Below are positions 1-12,867 of a DNA stretch of 64,000 nucleotides, piece by piece. A model generated the notes under the pieces. The model ran no database searches, had not been told where the DNA came from, and was given only the letters and a program-made list of their open reading frames with translations. Both the position numbers and the translations under genes were made by a program. The DNA comes from Lycium barbarum (lineage: Eukaryota > Streptophyta > Magnoliopsida > Solanales > Solanaceae): NCBI RefSeq assembly GCF_019175385.1, contig NC_083338.1, positions 95,129,777 through 95,193,776 on the forward strand. Reading direction: 5' to 3'. How positions within the stretch are numbered: position 1 is the first letter of the stretch; the number at the start of each line of letters is the position of its first letter.

Positions 1-998
1 AAATTATCAGAGCCGGTTATTACTGGAACCGGATGGTAGATTATTCGAAGAATTTTGTCTGGAAATGTGATGGGTGTCAAAGACATGCCCCGATGATTCA
101 TCAGCCCGGGGATTTGCTACACTCGGTGATATCACCTTGGCCCTTCATGAAGTGGGAAATGGACATTGTTAGTCCTCTGCCATGGGCAACAGGTAAGGCC
201 CGTTTTATTTTGTTTATGACTGACTATTTCTCCAAATGGGTTGAAGCGCAGGCCTTCAAAAAGATTAGAGAAAAAGAGGTTATTGACTTCATATGGGACC
301 ATATTATTTGTCGTTTCGGCATCTCGACCGAGATAACTTGTGATAACGGTCCTCAGTTCATTGGCAGCAAAGTCAATGATTTCCTCGAAGGGTTGAAGAT
401 CAAGAAAATTGTATCAACTCCGTATCACCCAACTGCAAACGGACAGGCAGAATCCACGAATAAAATAATAATTCAAAATCTAAGGAAAATACTTGAAACA
501 TCGAAGCATCACTGGAGGGAAGTGCTACCGGAGGTATTGTGGGCTTACAAAATCACATCAAAATCAAGCACGGGAGAAATGCCTTCCTCGTTAGTTTACG
601 GGGCCGAAGCCCCCATCCCCGTAGAATTTAGTGAACCGAGTCTCCGATTCAGATACACCACCGGTGAGGCAAACGAGGAGGCCATGGCCATAAAACTCGA
701 CCTCACGGATGAACTTCGCGAAAACGCGTTGGTCCGTATTGCAGCCCAGAAATAGAGAATGGAAAGGTACTACAACTGGAGGGCCAATTTTCGACATTTC
801 CAAGTTGGGGACTTGGTGCTTCGGAAAGTTACTTTGAACACCAAGAATCCCAATGATGAAAAGTTGGGTCCGAACTGGGAAGGGCCGTACAAGATAACCG
901 GAATAATGGGTAAAGGGTCGTATCAGCTGGAATCTATGGACAGACAACGGTTGCGCAATAATTGGAATGTGTCTTATTTGAAGAGATACTACTGCTAA
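1..998 (+). pseudogene. Ty3/gypsy integrase, C-terminal part of pol (one in-frame stop)
   Basis: Retrotransposon integrase, which inserts element cDNA into the chromosome. The frame is open from the window edge, so the upstream pol lies outside. Order of motifs: end of the zinc-binding region (KCDGCQRHAP), catalytic core with first Asp in WEMDIVSPLP, second Asp in ITCDNGPQF, and Glu in GQAESTNK (a D,D-35-E spacing), then a C-terminal domain with GPYKITGIMGKGSYQLE. A TAG at 753-755 interrupts the frame; translation resumes in the same frame and ends at 998, so this is otherwise a well preserved copy with one nonsense change. The same Tat-like lineage is represented on the minus strand at 38.9-39.9 kb. 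Family placement rests on motif recognition, not a search. Confidence 0.9.
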
Positions 999-2050
999 GG
1001 TATAGACACCTATCCTTGTGTTTGTTTTTTGTTAATCTTTCTTTTTTGCAGGAAGTCGAGTACCGGATGAAGTTAGGTGCTAGGTCTGAAAACACGTGTT
1101 GCACTCTTTTCCTTAGTACGGTTTAGTCCCAAAATGGGTTTTCCGATAAAGTTTTTAACGAGGCAACAAGTACAACGTGTTACTTGATAAAAATGAGGAC
1201 AAGTGTCCGGAAACACGGGGCTATACCCTACGAGTGGGGACTTGATAGTGCTTACCCGATCATGCAGCTCGGATAAACACTAGGGGACTACTATGCCCAC
1301 ATCGAGGCTTACCCCGGTTAATATAAAATGAAGCAGCTCAACAAAGCAAGTGAACGCTGTTAGGTGCTACCCCGGATTGTCCTCAAAATTTTGTATTTCT
1401 CATCTTCGTCCAAAATCGGACCTTCTGTATTAGGTTTCGATATAAGGACCAAACGATCAGAACGAATCGTGTCCACTTAGTAGTTGCTACGGCAAAAACA
1501 GAAGGAAACAGACGAAATATTCATATCATATACGTGCAAATACTTGCAATATAAAGATTATTGAAAATTCAGATTATTGCACTTCGGATATGTCTTCTTG
1601 TTAAACACCATACCCCGATGATTACCACCGAAATTCGGCATCATTTTATCTAAATACCCTATACCGGAGACTGTAGTCGAAACTCGACAAAGGCAACAAG
1701 GTCGCATTAAACCAAGCCAAAATCTTTTAACACCCTCGAATTGGGACTGCTATATCAAAAATTGATAAGGCAGGGATTCAGGTGTCCGAACCTAATCTAT
1801 GATAAGTAAGCTGTCGAAAAACATCAGCCCTAAAATACCTAACATGATTCGGAGACGTCTGAATTCACAGAGCATAAATAAGTCTCACGGGCAAACCACT
1901 CGATCAAATCCCCGGACAAAATGTACCGGACGAAAAGAAAAGCCAATATTTAGGCACTGTCCGGAAAAATGACTCCGAGCCTTTGTTTGTTCTTTAACGA
2001 GACTGGCGATTAGGGCAAAAGTCGTAACGAGCATTCAGGTATACAATAAC
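999..2050 (+). mobile_element. 3' untranslated tail of the Ty3/gypsy element
   Basis: Non-coding sequence following the integrase stop. Positions about 1105-1175 hold a block (GCACTCTT..., then TCCC-AA-TGGG, then AAAGTTTTTAACGAGGCA) that recurs, reverse-complemented, at 38.68-38.81 kb after the integrase of the Tat-like element. A GGGGACT motif near 1280 resembles the purine-rich stretch seen near the 3' LTR of this lineage. I could not find a convincing LTR start, so the right boundary is approximate. Confidence 0.55.
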
Positions 2051-3553
2051 TTTATTTTCCTTCTTTGTATATCTAAAATATGAAATTATAAATATAGTTG
2101 TATTTAATTTACTGCAGTCTCCTTATCCAAATGTATAACACAAAAATATTTGTGTTGTTTGTATATCACAGAGTATGACACGTCAATAATGTGTATACAA
2201 AAATATATATCACAATTTTATTTTCCTTCTTTGTCGCTTTTTCTTTTTCCCATTTCCAAAAGTTTCATGGTGGAAATATTTTTCATGTCCACTACTTCAA
2301 AATTCTCCACTGAACAAGATTCTCAGCCAATTTAAAACTTGGAGAAATAGCATATTGGTTTTTTCTTTTTGAGAAGGATAGAGAAAAATAGAAAGGGCTG
2401 TAAGTGGAATTTAATTTTATATCTGACTGATGTAAGGTAAAATTTTCACCAATATGAGCTGTAACTCTAATTTCTTTCGACATCACAGCTCCACTTAGAT
2501 TTACATTTTTTAAAAATTGACATGATCCCTAAAAGATCGGATTATAATCGAGGGGTCGAATTTGGGGAAGATTCAATTCTCTGTAAATATTCGTAAATAA
2601 AGATGAAGGATATTTAGGAGAGAAAAATGATTATGAAAGTGAGAGAACCTATATATAATATAAAGTTAGGCCATAGAAAAGTGATGTGGCATCACTCAAT
2701 GACCAAGAAAAACATTTATCTTTTTTCTCCTTTTTTTGGCATTTTACTCATTTTTTTATTTTTGTAATATGTTAAAAAGCTAAAAGTTACTCCTTTAAAT
2801 CTCTTAAATATCTCAAATGTGCTACATGTAACTCTCTACAGCATTTAGTAGCATTTAGCCTTGTATTTTATCTTCTTCGTATGTTTTTTTGTTCTTTTTC
2901 TAATTCTTTTGATAACATATTTAATAAATTCTTGAGGTTACAATGAATTTATTCTTAATTAACACTCCTTTCTTCCTATTCAAAAGTCTTTAAATACAAC
3001 TGATGAACATTTTCCCTTAACATTTGAACGTGTCATAATTACTCAACATGTCAACCCAAAAGACACTTAAAAATTAAATTCTCTTAATTACATGTTAATT
3101 CCTCCATCCTCTTCTTTCGTAGATTTATATTTCACAAATCACTGATTTCATTCACCAAATTTCTGCTTTCTCTTGAAAGATTAATTTTTTAGTGCTTTTA
3201 TATTGTGACCGTGTAGTAAAATTTGGAGAATCTGTTACGGTATGTTCAAGTCTCCAACTTGATTTTTCAATCATCTCATGTTATTTTATATTATGTCTAA
3301 ATTTAGATAGTTCTTTGTTATTTATACATGTCTTGTTTTTCGATGGCATATACATTTATTTTTTGTAGTGTTATACGTGTTAATATGCTTTTTCTCTGTT
3401 TAGATCTGATTTTCCTCTCATACAGTTACATATGTATAGAGCGCCTAAAAAGAGAGGTGTAAGTCGCCTAAAAAAAGGTTTAAGTATTACAATGAAATAT
3501 ATTTATATATATTGTCTTTCCTAAAGCACCCATGAAAATATTAATTGACTTGC
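2051..3553. other. AT-rich intergenic stretch without genes
   Basis: No ORF with protein character. A roughly 190-bp piece (2649-2838) beginning CTATATATAATATAAA and containing GATGTGGCA is similar to 6898-7180. The start of both copies resembles the 5' end of small Helitrons, but no matching 3' hairpin was found nearby. The rest is low-complexity AT-rich DNA. Confidence 0.45.
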
Positions 3554-5140
3554 TGTAACGACTTGTTCGGTCGTTATGCATGTTTTGACCATTTTACCCC
3601 TATTGACCCAATTCCCGAGGTAACCTTTCAGTGGAACCGTTTGACCAATAGTTGACTTTTGGATAAACGGATTTATTTTCGAAATTTCGTCGATTCCGTT
3701 AGATCCGGAGAGTCGTTTATGACTTGGTAGGATGGATGGTCCGATTCCCGAGGCTTTTGGGTGCGTTTTAGGTACTTGGTTGGAATTTTGGTTGTAGCCG
3801 TTGGGGGTAGACAGGGTCAACATGACCTCCGCTAGGAATTCTGAGGTCACGGATGGATTCGTAGCATGTTTTTACTTGTGTGCGCATGTTTGATTTATAT
3901 TTGGGAGGTTCCGGATGGGTGTCGGGGTTTCGGGTTGAGGCTTGGAGAAACCAGAATTTTTTGACTTTCTGGTGTCTCGCCCCAGCGGTGGCTACTCGCC
4001 CCTACAAAATCGCCCCAACGGACCCGCCTCAACGGGAATTAGTCTGCAGGAGTGGATGATGACGCAATTAATGAGGTACCGCCCCAGCGGACAGGAGTCC
4101 GCTTAGGGGGATCGCTGCAGCGGGGAATGGTTCGCCCCAGCGAAGAACGCTGGACTAGACTCATTATTTTATTCCTAACTTCGATGTCATTAGTCCAAAA
4201 ACCTAAGTCTAAGGAGCATTAAGGGCGATTTCTAGAGATCTTGTGGTGAAATCATCTTCGGGTAAGTTCTACACCTTAATCTTGCATTATCTTTCCTTTA
4301 CTAGTGTTCATGATAAGAGATATGGAACCTAGGTTAGTTAATCGTTAAACCCTCTCATCTAAATTGGGTATTGTTGTTCTAATTACTAATTCTATCATCT
4401 ATAATTGTGGATAAATAGATTCTACGATTGAATCTCTCTTGACTTCTAGAATCAATTCATGAAATTAGGGTTTTTAGCTTAAATGATGAAATTGAAGGAC
4501 CAAATGTGGTTAGAACTCCATGAGATTAAGGATAATGACTAATGAGACTATGACTAGTGTAATTTCACCCTTAATTTCCAGTTTTACCCTCGCGAGTCGA
4601 TAAGGGTATTTTGAAGTAATTCTCCACCCGTTTCTCTTTCGATTAGTTGGCTTGTTGTGGTTATTTACTTACTTAGAATTGTTAATATTAGACTTCGATC
4701 GTTCTGAAGCACTTCGTATGGGGAAGGCTAAGGTGAAGTAGTACGTAGCTCATGTTCATCATTTGAGGTAGGTTACGACTTACTCTAATTAGACTTTGAT
4801 TAGAAAAATGTATATATGCGTAGAATTGACGGGAGAAAGCATGATTAGGTATCCGGACACGTTGTTGGGATTGATATACTCTTAGGTTGATATTATTTCT
4901 TATTATGTGGGCTCGTCATCGTTATTTTACTCATTGTGATTTTGGTGTACTTGTTATGTGTGGAAATGAAGTGAGATTATAGACTCACTATGCTGATTGA
5001 ACTAGATTGTTGATTCCATTTCCATGGTTGAGTTGACTTATATAAGTCTTGATGTGTTTTGTAGTGTTGTGAGTTTCACCGTTTACTCATTGGCATTGAT
5101 TGCATTGGTCTAGCATTATTGCATTCATTCACTCTTACAT

Positions 5141-5205
5141 GATGGAAATGGTTCGGAAATGATTGAGGAAGGACTAGAAATGGTTCGGAAATGATTGAGG
5201 AAGGA
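5141..5205. repeat. 33-bp tandem duplication inside the solo LTR
   Basis: The unit GAAATGGTTCGGAAATGATT followed by GAGGAAGGACTA occurs twice head to tail. Probably replication slippage; no function implied. Confidence 0.7.
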
Positions 5206-6299
5206 CTATGGCATCTATGAAGAAAATGTAACATCTTTGAGGAAAGTACGATATGAATCTGTGATCCGAGGTCTGTTCTGGAGCAGAAGGTATATGGGCT
5301 CGTGATCCGAGGTCTATTCCAGAGTGAATGGTACATAGACGCCATGAGTCCCCCGCGGGTCATGACGGACCCAGACGTCGAGATTCCGATCGAAGCATGT
5401 GTGTACAGGTTGTGTTGTTGGCCATCGCATTGCATTGCATTGACACCCATCTCATTGCATTGCATCTATCATTATCATATTCTATATCTATTGATCGGAT
5501 TTATGGTTGTACTTGTATTGTGCTATTCTGGGGAATAGTGGAAGACCTGACAGACTTGTGTTTAGATGCTTCACCATAGGCTATGATTCGACTTTTGATT
5601 AGTTGTGACTTTTGTGAATGTTTGTACCTATCTGCTTATCTTGTTTGATTCTGTGATTGTATGCATGAGCTAATCTTAGTCAGCCTATGATGCTTACCAT
5701 TCAGTACGTATGTGTATTGATACTACTCTTGCTGCACTTTTCCTGAGTGCAGATTTTGGGGCAGGACCTTCATCCAGACCCTGATTCTAGCTTTGAGGAT
5801 ACAATTGCTAGGATCCGAGGGTGAGCTACCTTCCTGCCATGCTGCCTAAGGATACCTTCTCTATTGTCTTTGATTATTCCTTAGACATTCATTATGATCA
5901 GACAGTTGTATTATTCTAGACAGTATGGATTAGAGTTCTTGTACGGTGACTTCATTTTCTAGGATTGTATTATGACTAGTATTTCCGCACTTATTATTAT
6001 CTATGGTATCACCAAGGACATGACCTTAGATAGGAGATTGTGGAGGACTCAGATCCTAGGTAGCTTATCCTTTCACCATAGTAGTTGTAGTTTTGCTCAT
6101 TCGTTTATTGCCATTTGATTTTTGCATTTGATTGTTGCTTATATTTGTTGGGTCGTTGTACTTTGATTATCTTATTTATCTATAGTAGTTAATGCTCCTT
6201 TCTTTCTGGACTGTTCTACCATGACTTTCTCGCTTTTGTTATTCCTTGTTTTCATATTGTTTTCGATATGCTTAGCTCTATCTGACCTTTTGTCTTGTT

Positions 6300-6414
6300 T
6301 TCCTCTCTTGAACCGAGGGTCTATCGGAAACAGCCGCCCTACCTTTCAAGGTGGAGGTTAGGTCTGAGTACACTCTACCCTCCCCAGACCCCACATGGTG
6401 GGATTATACTGGGC

Positions 6415-6451
<37 letters not shown>
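6300..6451 (+). mobile_element. 5'-truncated TS-type SINE ending in a (GTT)n array
   Basis: The sequence ACAGCCGCCCTACC...GGAGGTTAGGTCTGAGTACACTCTACCCTCCCCAGACC...GGGATTATACTGGG (broken here for length) followed by about 12 TTG/GTT triplets is the characteristic 3' part of the TS SINE family of Solanaceae. A sister copy with clear TSDs is at 23023-23125. No TSD was recognised here, and no box A/B is retained. Confidence 0.75.
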
Positions 6452-6588
6452 ATTGACTTAGGCTATTTATTATTGATCTTGCTATTTATGTTATTTTGGA
6501 AATTGAATAAGTACTTCATTAAGGGGATGGTTCGCCCACCAGGGGGGGTTAGTGCGGGTACTATCACGACGATATTTGGGTCGTGACA

Positions 6589-7326
6589 CTTTCCAAGCAT
6601 AATTTAGTGTGATTCTCATGCAAGCTTTACACGAGATAAGATGAGTGGGGATCACTGTTTTAGTAAGCTATATGTTGTTCGGCAGAAAATTATTTACCCC
6701 TAAATTGGTATAGTTAGATTTGCATACGTGGTCTAGGCTGCGTGGATCAAAGTGACCACATTGTAATTTGCAGTTAATGATCAATATAAACGAAATATAA
6801 TTGAAAGTAAAGAATAGAGATAGCCTGAGTCGTGTGAGACGCTTTGAGCTAGAATCTCCAGGCAAGCCTGTTAATTGAAGTACGGGTAAGCTAAATCTAT
6901 ATATAATATAAAATTAGACATAGACAAGACGATGTGGCACCTCTCTATGGCCACCATTCCTATTTATCTTTTTTTGCCTTTTCTTTCATTTCCCCCCAAT
7001 TTATTTGCTTTTTTAAAAGGATAAATAGTTACTCCTTTAACTCTCTAATTATGTCAATTCACCATTCCTATTTATCTTTTTTCTTCTTCTTTTGCCTTTT
7101 CTTTCATTTTTTTTTTCCATTTATTTGCCATTTTAAATAGCTAAAGAGTTACTCCTTTAATCTTTATGTCAATTAACCATTCAATCATATTCTTTAATGT
7201 GGGATTTGAGGAGACTAAAACTCTTTTAATCCTCAGATTTCAACGTGCATGATAGTTAATGCATATAATAATTTTTTCATCTTCTCCTCTCTACTACTAG
7301 CAGACTTTAACCATAATATTATAAAG
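6589..7326. other. AT-rich stretch with a ~107-bp imperfect tandem duplication
   Basis: No gene. Positions about 6953-7057 and 7060-7176 are imperfect copies of one unit (ACCATTCCTATTTATCTTTT...GTTACTCCTTTAA). The left edge near 6898 (TCTATATATAATATAAA) matches 2649 and resembles a Helitron 5' terminus. Confidence 0.45.
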
Positions 7327-7581
7327 TTTTTTTTTTTTTGTAAATTGTGTTCTAGCAGGCCAGGCCTGTTAGAACTTTTTATTAATAAATGTATAATGTA
7401 AAAAAAAAGTCTATTACAGCATGTCTATAATATGAACTAGCTAAAATTAAAAAAATAAGAGATTGTCCTCCATTTCTATCCTGTGAGCCTAAACTAGTAT
7501 GCACTTTGTGATCATGTTGAGTCAGCTTTGATGATAGTCCAAATCTGTGCACACACCATATTATGATCCATACATGTAGTA

Positions 7582-10500
7582 TCATTGTTGATGATCAAGC
7601 TGCTGAATTCTCCTTGTTCTAATCCTCAGTTGAGGCAGTTGTGATTTGTCCATATTAAGAATTCTTCTACCTTCTGGTGGCATGAGTATAAAGTCATGTA
7701 CTTTGATCTCTGCATGATCCAAAGCCTGATTTGCTAGAAAGTCTGCCAACATGTTGCCTTCTCTGAAAATATGATTAATTTGTACCTGTAGTGCTCTCAT
7801 GTCCTGTTTGATCTCTTCAATCTAATTTATTAGTTCCCATGGAATGATCCATGTATCTTGTAAGATGTTTAGAAGGACAAGTGAGTCAGTCTCCAGTTGA
7901 ACCGGTTGTATGTTGTGATCTTTACAGAACTTCAGTGCCTGTTTTATAGCCTCAGCTTCAGCTTCCATGTTTGTTGCTATTCCTATTTGTTGTGCTTCAG
8001 CATAAACCAAATCCCCATTACTATCTCTGATGCAGAATCCATATAAACTGAGCCCAGGATTGCCTCTACTTGCCCCATCTGTATTGCATTTTAGTCTCCT
8101 TGAAGGTGGCATTCTCCAGACCACCTTAGCATAATAAACTTTTGGTTTATATCTACTAAGGTGCTGATGCATATTTTCCCAATCACCAGATACATTCTGC
8201 AGCCATGGGAATCTCTTCTTTGTCAGTTGATGTAGTATGTGTTGTACTTGTTGTTTCAGTCTGTAGAAAGGAACTGATCCTCTATGTTTAATGGAGTTTC
8301 TTCTCTTCCATAATGACCACATGATCACTGCAGGCATTGCTCTATACATAGGCTGCAATTTTGGCTTTGTCTCAGCAGACCACCATGCCATGATCATTTG
8401 ATGTAGACCAACTCCATCTGTGGGGATACCTGCACAAGAAGCAAAGAACTTCCATAACTTGACAACTATGGAAGATGTTAGAAATAAATGGCCTACAGTT
8501 TCCTCCTTATGCTCCTCACAACACCAGCATCTTGATGGTATATTGATCATCATCCTTTTCAATATATCATCTGTAGAGATTCTCCCTTTCCACACTCTCC
8601 ATATGAAAAAACTTATCTTTATTGGCAAACCTTTCTCCCACATGAACTTATAACTTGTTTGTTTGCTCTCTCTGTGTCTGAGAAACTCCCATGCAGATTT
8701 AATTGAGAATCTGCCATTTGTTTCCAACATTTAACATGGTTCATCTTCTTCTTCTTCTTCAACTGGTACTTTGATATTTTCCTTGATATGTTGAGCCAAT
8801 TCCTGATCTAGAGTGACTGTTAACAGTTCCATGTTCCATTCCCCATTCTTCACAAACTGTCTAACCTCTATTTCTTCTTCTCTAGCAGCATCAGGAATGA
8901 TATAATATAATGCCCCAAGCCTTGGCCAATTCTCATACCAGAAACTTGAAGTTCCATTTCTCAGATACCAAAAGATCTGTGGCTCAACTGCATCTCTTAT
9001 ATTCACCATCTTCTTCCAAGTGTGAGATCCTCCTCTATCTACTGCCATAGTAGGATGCCATTTCTTGCAGTATTTGTTCAACATGTAGCTACCCCATAAG
9101 CTTCTTCCACATCTGAAATTCCACCAATTTAGCAAATAATGCATTAGATATATCAGTTAGTGATCTAAGACCAACCCCTCCTTCATCCTTTGGTAGACAT
9201 AATTTGTCCTATGCCACCTAATGTTTTCTTTTCACCCCCACTGTATTGCTCCAAAAGAATTTTGTAAAAATCTTATGCAGCTGCCTTATTACCCCAGAAG
9301 GAGGATTCATGGCTGACAGTAAGTATACTGGCATGGTTTGCAACACATGATTGACCAGCACATATCTACTTCCAAACGATAACAGTCTGTTTTGCCAAGA
9401 CAGAATCCTTTTCATCATTTTTTTGATCAAATCCTCATAATATATCAGTTTCCCTCTTCCATAAAAAATTGGACAACCTAAATATGTGAAAGGAAAGGCT
9501 CCATATCTCATCTTAGTATGTCTTTTAATCCTGCTATTAACTCTAGCAGAAACCTTGTGATGAATATAGTAACAGCTTTTATCAGTATTGACCATCTGTC
9601 CTGAAGCCTTCTCATAATTCCTCAATCTCCTCATCATTTTCTTTAAAGAGTATCCATCACAAGAACGGAATAAGATTGTATCATCATCATAAGATAAATG
9701 ATCGATTTGAGGACTCCACTTTGGCATTCCATAGCCTATGAAACTTGGCTTCTCATGTAACTTATTCAGACTCCTTGTTAAGACTTCTGCTGCTATAATG
9801 AACAATGTAGGAGAAAGTGGATCACCTTGCTTTACCCCCCTACTTGATCTGAAAAAACCATGACTTTGACCATTGATTAATACTGAATACCAGTTGTTTG
9901 AAAGCAATCTCTATACTAAATCAATGAGAACCTCTCCAAACCGAAACTGTCTTAATACTTTAGTCAAACAAATCCAGGAGATTCTATCATATGCCTTTGC
10001 AATGTCTAATTTGATCACCACATTAGTATGTTTGGCTCTCAAATTGATATCTCTGATGATCTCCTGTGCCAGTAATATATTTTCTGCAATGCTCCTCCCT
10101 TTCACAAATCCTGTCTGATTGTGAGAAATAATATTAGGAAGAACCTTTATCAATCTATTCTGCAGTATTTTTGACAGTATCTTATTGGAGAAAGAGCTGA
10201 GACTGATAGGCCTCATATCACTGAAAGTAGTAATCACCTCCTTCTTTGGAAACAAAACCAGATTAGTATGTGTGATGAATTGTGGTATCTCAGATCCACA
10301 AAAGAAAGCTCTAACCATTTGAATCACATCCAGCTTGATAACCTCCCAACACTTCTGATAAAACTGTCCTGTGAATCCATCAGGCCCACTCGCACTGTCC
10401 CCTTTGAGTGAGAACACAACCTCTTTTACTTCACTTTCAGATGGCAACTCCTCTATATTCTTTTGTTGTTCTTCAGTTATCAGCTTAGGAATATTTTTCA

Positions 10501-11745
10501 ACAATGCATAATCCTCTCCTGAATCTGCTTCACTAAACTGTGACTGAAAGAACCTGATTGCCTCAGTGCCAATATCTACTTCATTTTCCAACCATGTACT
10601 AGCAGGATCTTGTATTCTTTTCAAAGTTAATTTATTCCTCCTGCCCCTCACATATGAATGGAAGAATTTTGTATTTCTGTCTCCATCATTGAACCATTTC
10701 ATACCAGCTTTATGCTTCCAATACTCCTCCTCCAGGTGTAAAAATCTGGTTAGTTCAGCCTGTGCTTGATGTAACAGCATTCTATTCTCCCTTGAAGCAT
10801 TATTTTCAAACTGCAACTCTTTCACCTTTATAGTATCTTCAATAGTGGCAATCTGCTGAAATATATTTCCATATGTGTTCCTTCTCCATTGAACCAGTGC
10901 TCTTTTAAGTTTCTTCAACTTGTGACGAAATACATAAAAAGGATTTCCACCGAAATCAGCAGTCCAATTCTCCTTGACCACCTCCATAAATGTATGATGC
11001 TTTGTCCAGAAGTTAAGAAACTTAAAAGATTTGACAATATGATGTGCATTGCTGTTACACTCAAGATGTAGTGGTGCATGATCAGAACCATGTCTAATCA
11101 TATGAGTCACTACTATGGATGGCATGATATCTAACACTTGTTGATTCACTAGTATTCTATCAACCTTTTGAATATGCAATCTTCTTCAGTCCTCCCATTC
11201 CACCAGGTGAATTTACCTCCAGTGAATCCTACATCAATCAAACCACAACTTTGTATACAGGTAGAAAAATCCAAAGTCTCATAGGATGAGACTGGAAGGC
11301 CACCTTGCTTCTCCTCATTAGACACTATTACATTAAAATCCCCTCCTATTATCCAAGGAAGGTCTTGCTGATTTGCTAAGTCCGCCATAGCTTCCCACAA
11401 CTTTTCCCTCTCTTGTCTATCACATTTAGCATAGACTACTGACACCAGCACTGATTGATTCAAGGATGAGTGAGTTAGTTGCAAAGTAACTTGTTGTTCT
11501 GATTCAGATATAATTGCACCAAGCCATTCATCTGTTCAAAAAATCCAGATTTTTCCTGAACAGTTCACCTTGCAATTCTGAAAGCCTAACTTCCTTCTAT
11601 ACTCTTCAATAGCAATAGGATCTTGAAAAGGTTCCATTAGGCCTATGATAGAATAATGATGTCTCCTCTTTAGTTCAATTAACCTCTCAAAAGATTTTTG
11701 AGTGTTAACTGACCTAATATTCAAAAATAAAGCTTTGTCTATCAT
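7582..11745 (-). pseudogene. LINE ORF2: endonuclease, reverse transcriptase, RNase H (several breaks)
   Basis: Multifunctional retrotransposition enzyme. The APE-type endonuclease shows EP in IIGLMEPF, GGDFNVI and the HGSDHAPL motif. The reverse transcriptase shows GPDGFTGQFY, FSDMRPISLSS, TGFVKGRSI, KLDIAKAYD and GDPLSPTLF. The usual Tyr-Ala-Asp-Asp catalytic box reads LSYDDDTILF, so Ala has become Asp; the second LINE keeps YADD. The C-terminal RNase H carries catalytic residues in NTDGASRGNPG, MEAEAEAI, ETDSLVLL and MLADFLANQAL. Breaks: stop or frame changes near 11.5 kb, around 9.9 kb, 9.2 kb and between 9144 and 8730, and an in-frame stop near 7820. The protein cannot be made as one chain. 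Confidence 0.9.
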
Positions 11746-12725
11746 TGAGAATTATTGGTTTTGTTCTTACTCCTTCTTGTTGACACTCCTGCCACTGGAA
11801 TACTGCTACTTCTGACAGGTTTTTGTTTATTTGTTGCCTGCTTCAATTTCTGCACACTTCTAGGGGATAAATCTGCCTCATGTGCTATACCATTAATGTT
11901 CTGATTTAAATCTTCCTCATCTTGGCTATTGAGATCAACTTGGGCTTGTATCTCATTTTGATTTCCATGATGTGCATTCTCTACTTGTTCCACAGGCAAG
12001 ATGACAGAATTGTTACTCTCTGGTGGCCTTGTACCTTCTTTTCCTTCATTATCCTCCACTTCCTCCTCTGACATAGGAATCTCATCATGATCAGCATTCT
12101 CCTGCAGCACATCACCTAACTTGTTTTCTTCCTCTAAGTTTTCGTGGCTTAAGATGTCAGTAGTTTCTTCTAAATCATGTTACTTCTCTTGACTAGATGT
12201 ACTTGAAATCACCTTAGACACCTGCTGGGATAAAATCTCCCCCTTATCATTGAGTTGTTTACCAAAGTTCTTCTCAATCCATGCCTTTGCTGATATCCTC
12301 TCCACCTTGTTTGATTCATCTATCTACTTTTCCTTTGATTCTTCCATCTGCTTTTCCTTGACCTTCTCAGTATTGTCTACAATTTGCTGCACTGTAACTA
12401 TATGATTTAGAACATCAGGCACCTTTGGTTCTACATCTAAGGACTTCTGCACATCAATCACATCTATTATATCCTCATATGTGTTCTGCAGTGCTGCATA
12501 TTGATTATTTTGCAGAGTTTGATTCTCCTTCAGTCTCCAAGCATTTTCATCATATTTACCTCTATGAAAGTGCCTATTATTCCTTTGTTTTCCTTTCTTC
12601 TCCTTGAATCCCTCATTGTCATTGTCCTCTACAGGCTGCACCTTATCAGCTAATTCCTTCCCTTTCATTATGTTAGCATTAGTCCCTTTGAACTCCTTAC
12701 TCTCAGACCTGCTATTTTTTGCATT
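11742..12725 (-). pseudogene. LINE ORF1 (nucleic-acid-binding protein), 5'-truncated and broken
   Basis: Highly charged, Glu/Asn/Gln-rich C-terminal half of a plant LINE ORF1 protein, which binds element RNA in the retrotransposition particle. The frame runs upstream of the first Met (12668) to about 12722, where it stops making sense, so the N-terminal RNA-binding part is missing. Pieces 12668-12324 and 12110-11742 are in the same frame with stops between them. The ORF ends ...NNSQ followed by TGA, and that TGA overlaps the start codon of ORF2 as ATGA (11742-11745), an arrangement suited to termination-reinitiation. Confidence 0.7.
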
Positions 12726-12867
12726 CTTTTTTCTTTTTTCTTATTTTAGATTTTTTATGTAAGGATCGAATAACTCTTGAAAAGTATTAAAACCCTGACT
12801 TAGATACCCAGATATTAAATAAATATTAGATAAAGACCTTCAAATTTCAATATTTTAAGAAATCAAG

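Larger units (their letters stand above)
3554..6588 (+). mobile_element. Solo LTR of a chromovirus (Tekay/Del-like) Ty3/gypsy element
   Basis: Begins TGTAACGACTTG and ends GGGTCGTGACA, which also gives it extended inverted ends. Flanks are CTTGC (3549-3553) and CTTTC (6589-6593), a 5-bp duplication with one mismatch. No internal coding region adjoins it, so it is best read as a solo LTR left by LTR-LTR recombination. The first 450 bp align in outline with the LTR starts at 12868 and 19137 (repeated GTTGACTTTTG, GGTCAAAATGACC-like blocks). A GC-rich, partly palindromic cassette (about 3970-4155) precedes an AT-rich TATA-like run near 4165. A 33-bp tandem duplication lies at 5141-5205 and SINE-like sequence at 6300-6451. 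Confidence 0.8.
7327..12725 (-). mobile_element. L1-type LINE (RNase H-bearing plant clade), nearly complete, minus strand
   Basis: A non-LTR retrotransposon read from high to low coordinates: ORF1 remnant (12725-11742), ORF2 with endonuclease, reverse transcriptase, zinc-finger RVT region and RNase H (11745-7582), a short 3' UTR, and a poly(T) run at 7327-7339 that is the poly(A) tail on the minus strand. The 5' end stops inside ORF1, as expected for incomplete reverse transcription. I did not find a target-site duplication. The same family recurs at 53549-59395. Confidence 0.9.

Noticed and set aside
6395..6586. ORF with a poly-Cys run
   Set aside because: Translation of the (GTT)n array at the SINE end.
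2649..7180. A Helitron running from 2649 or 6898
   Set aside because: The TCTATATATAATATAAA starts are suggestive, but no hairpin plus CTAG end was found in matching orientation downstream.
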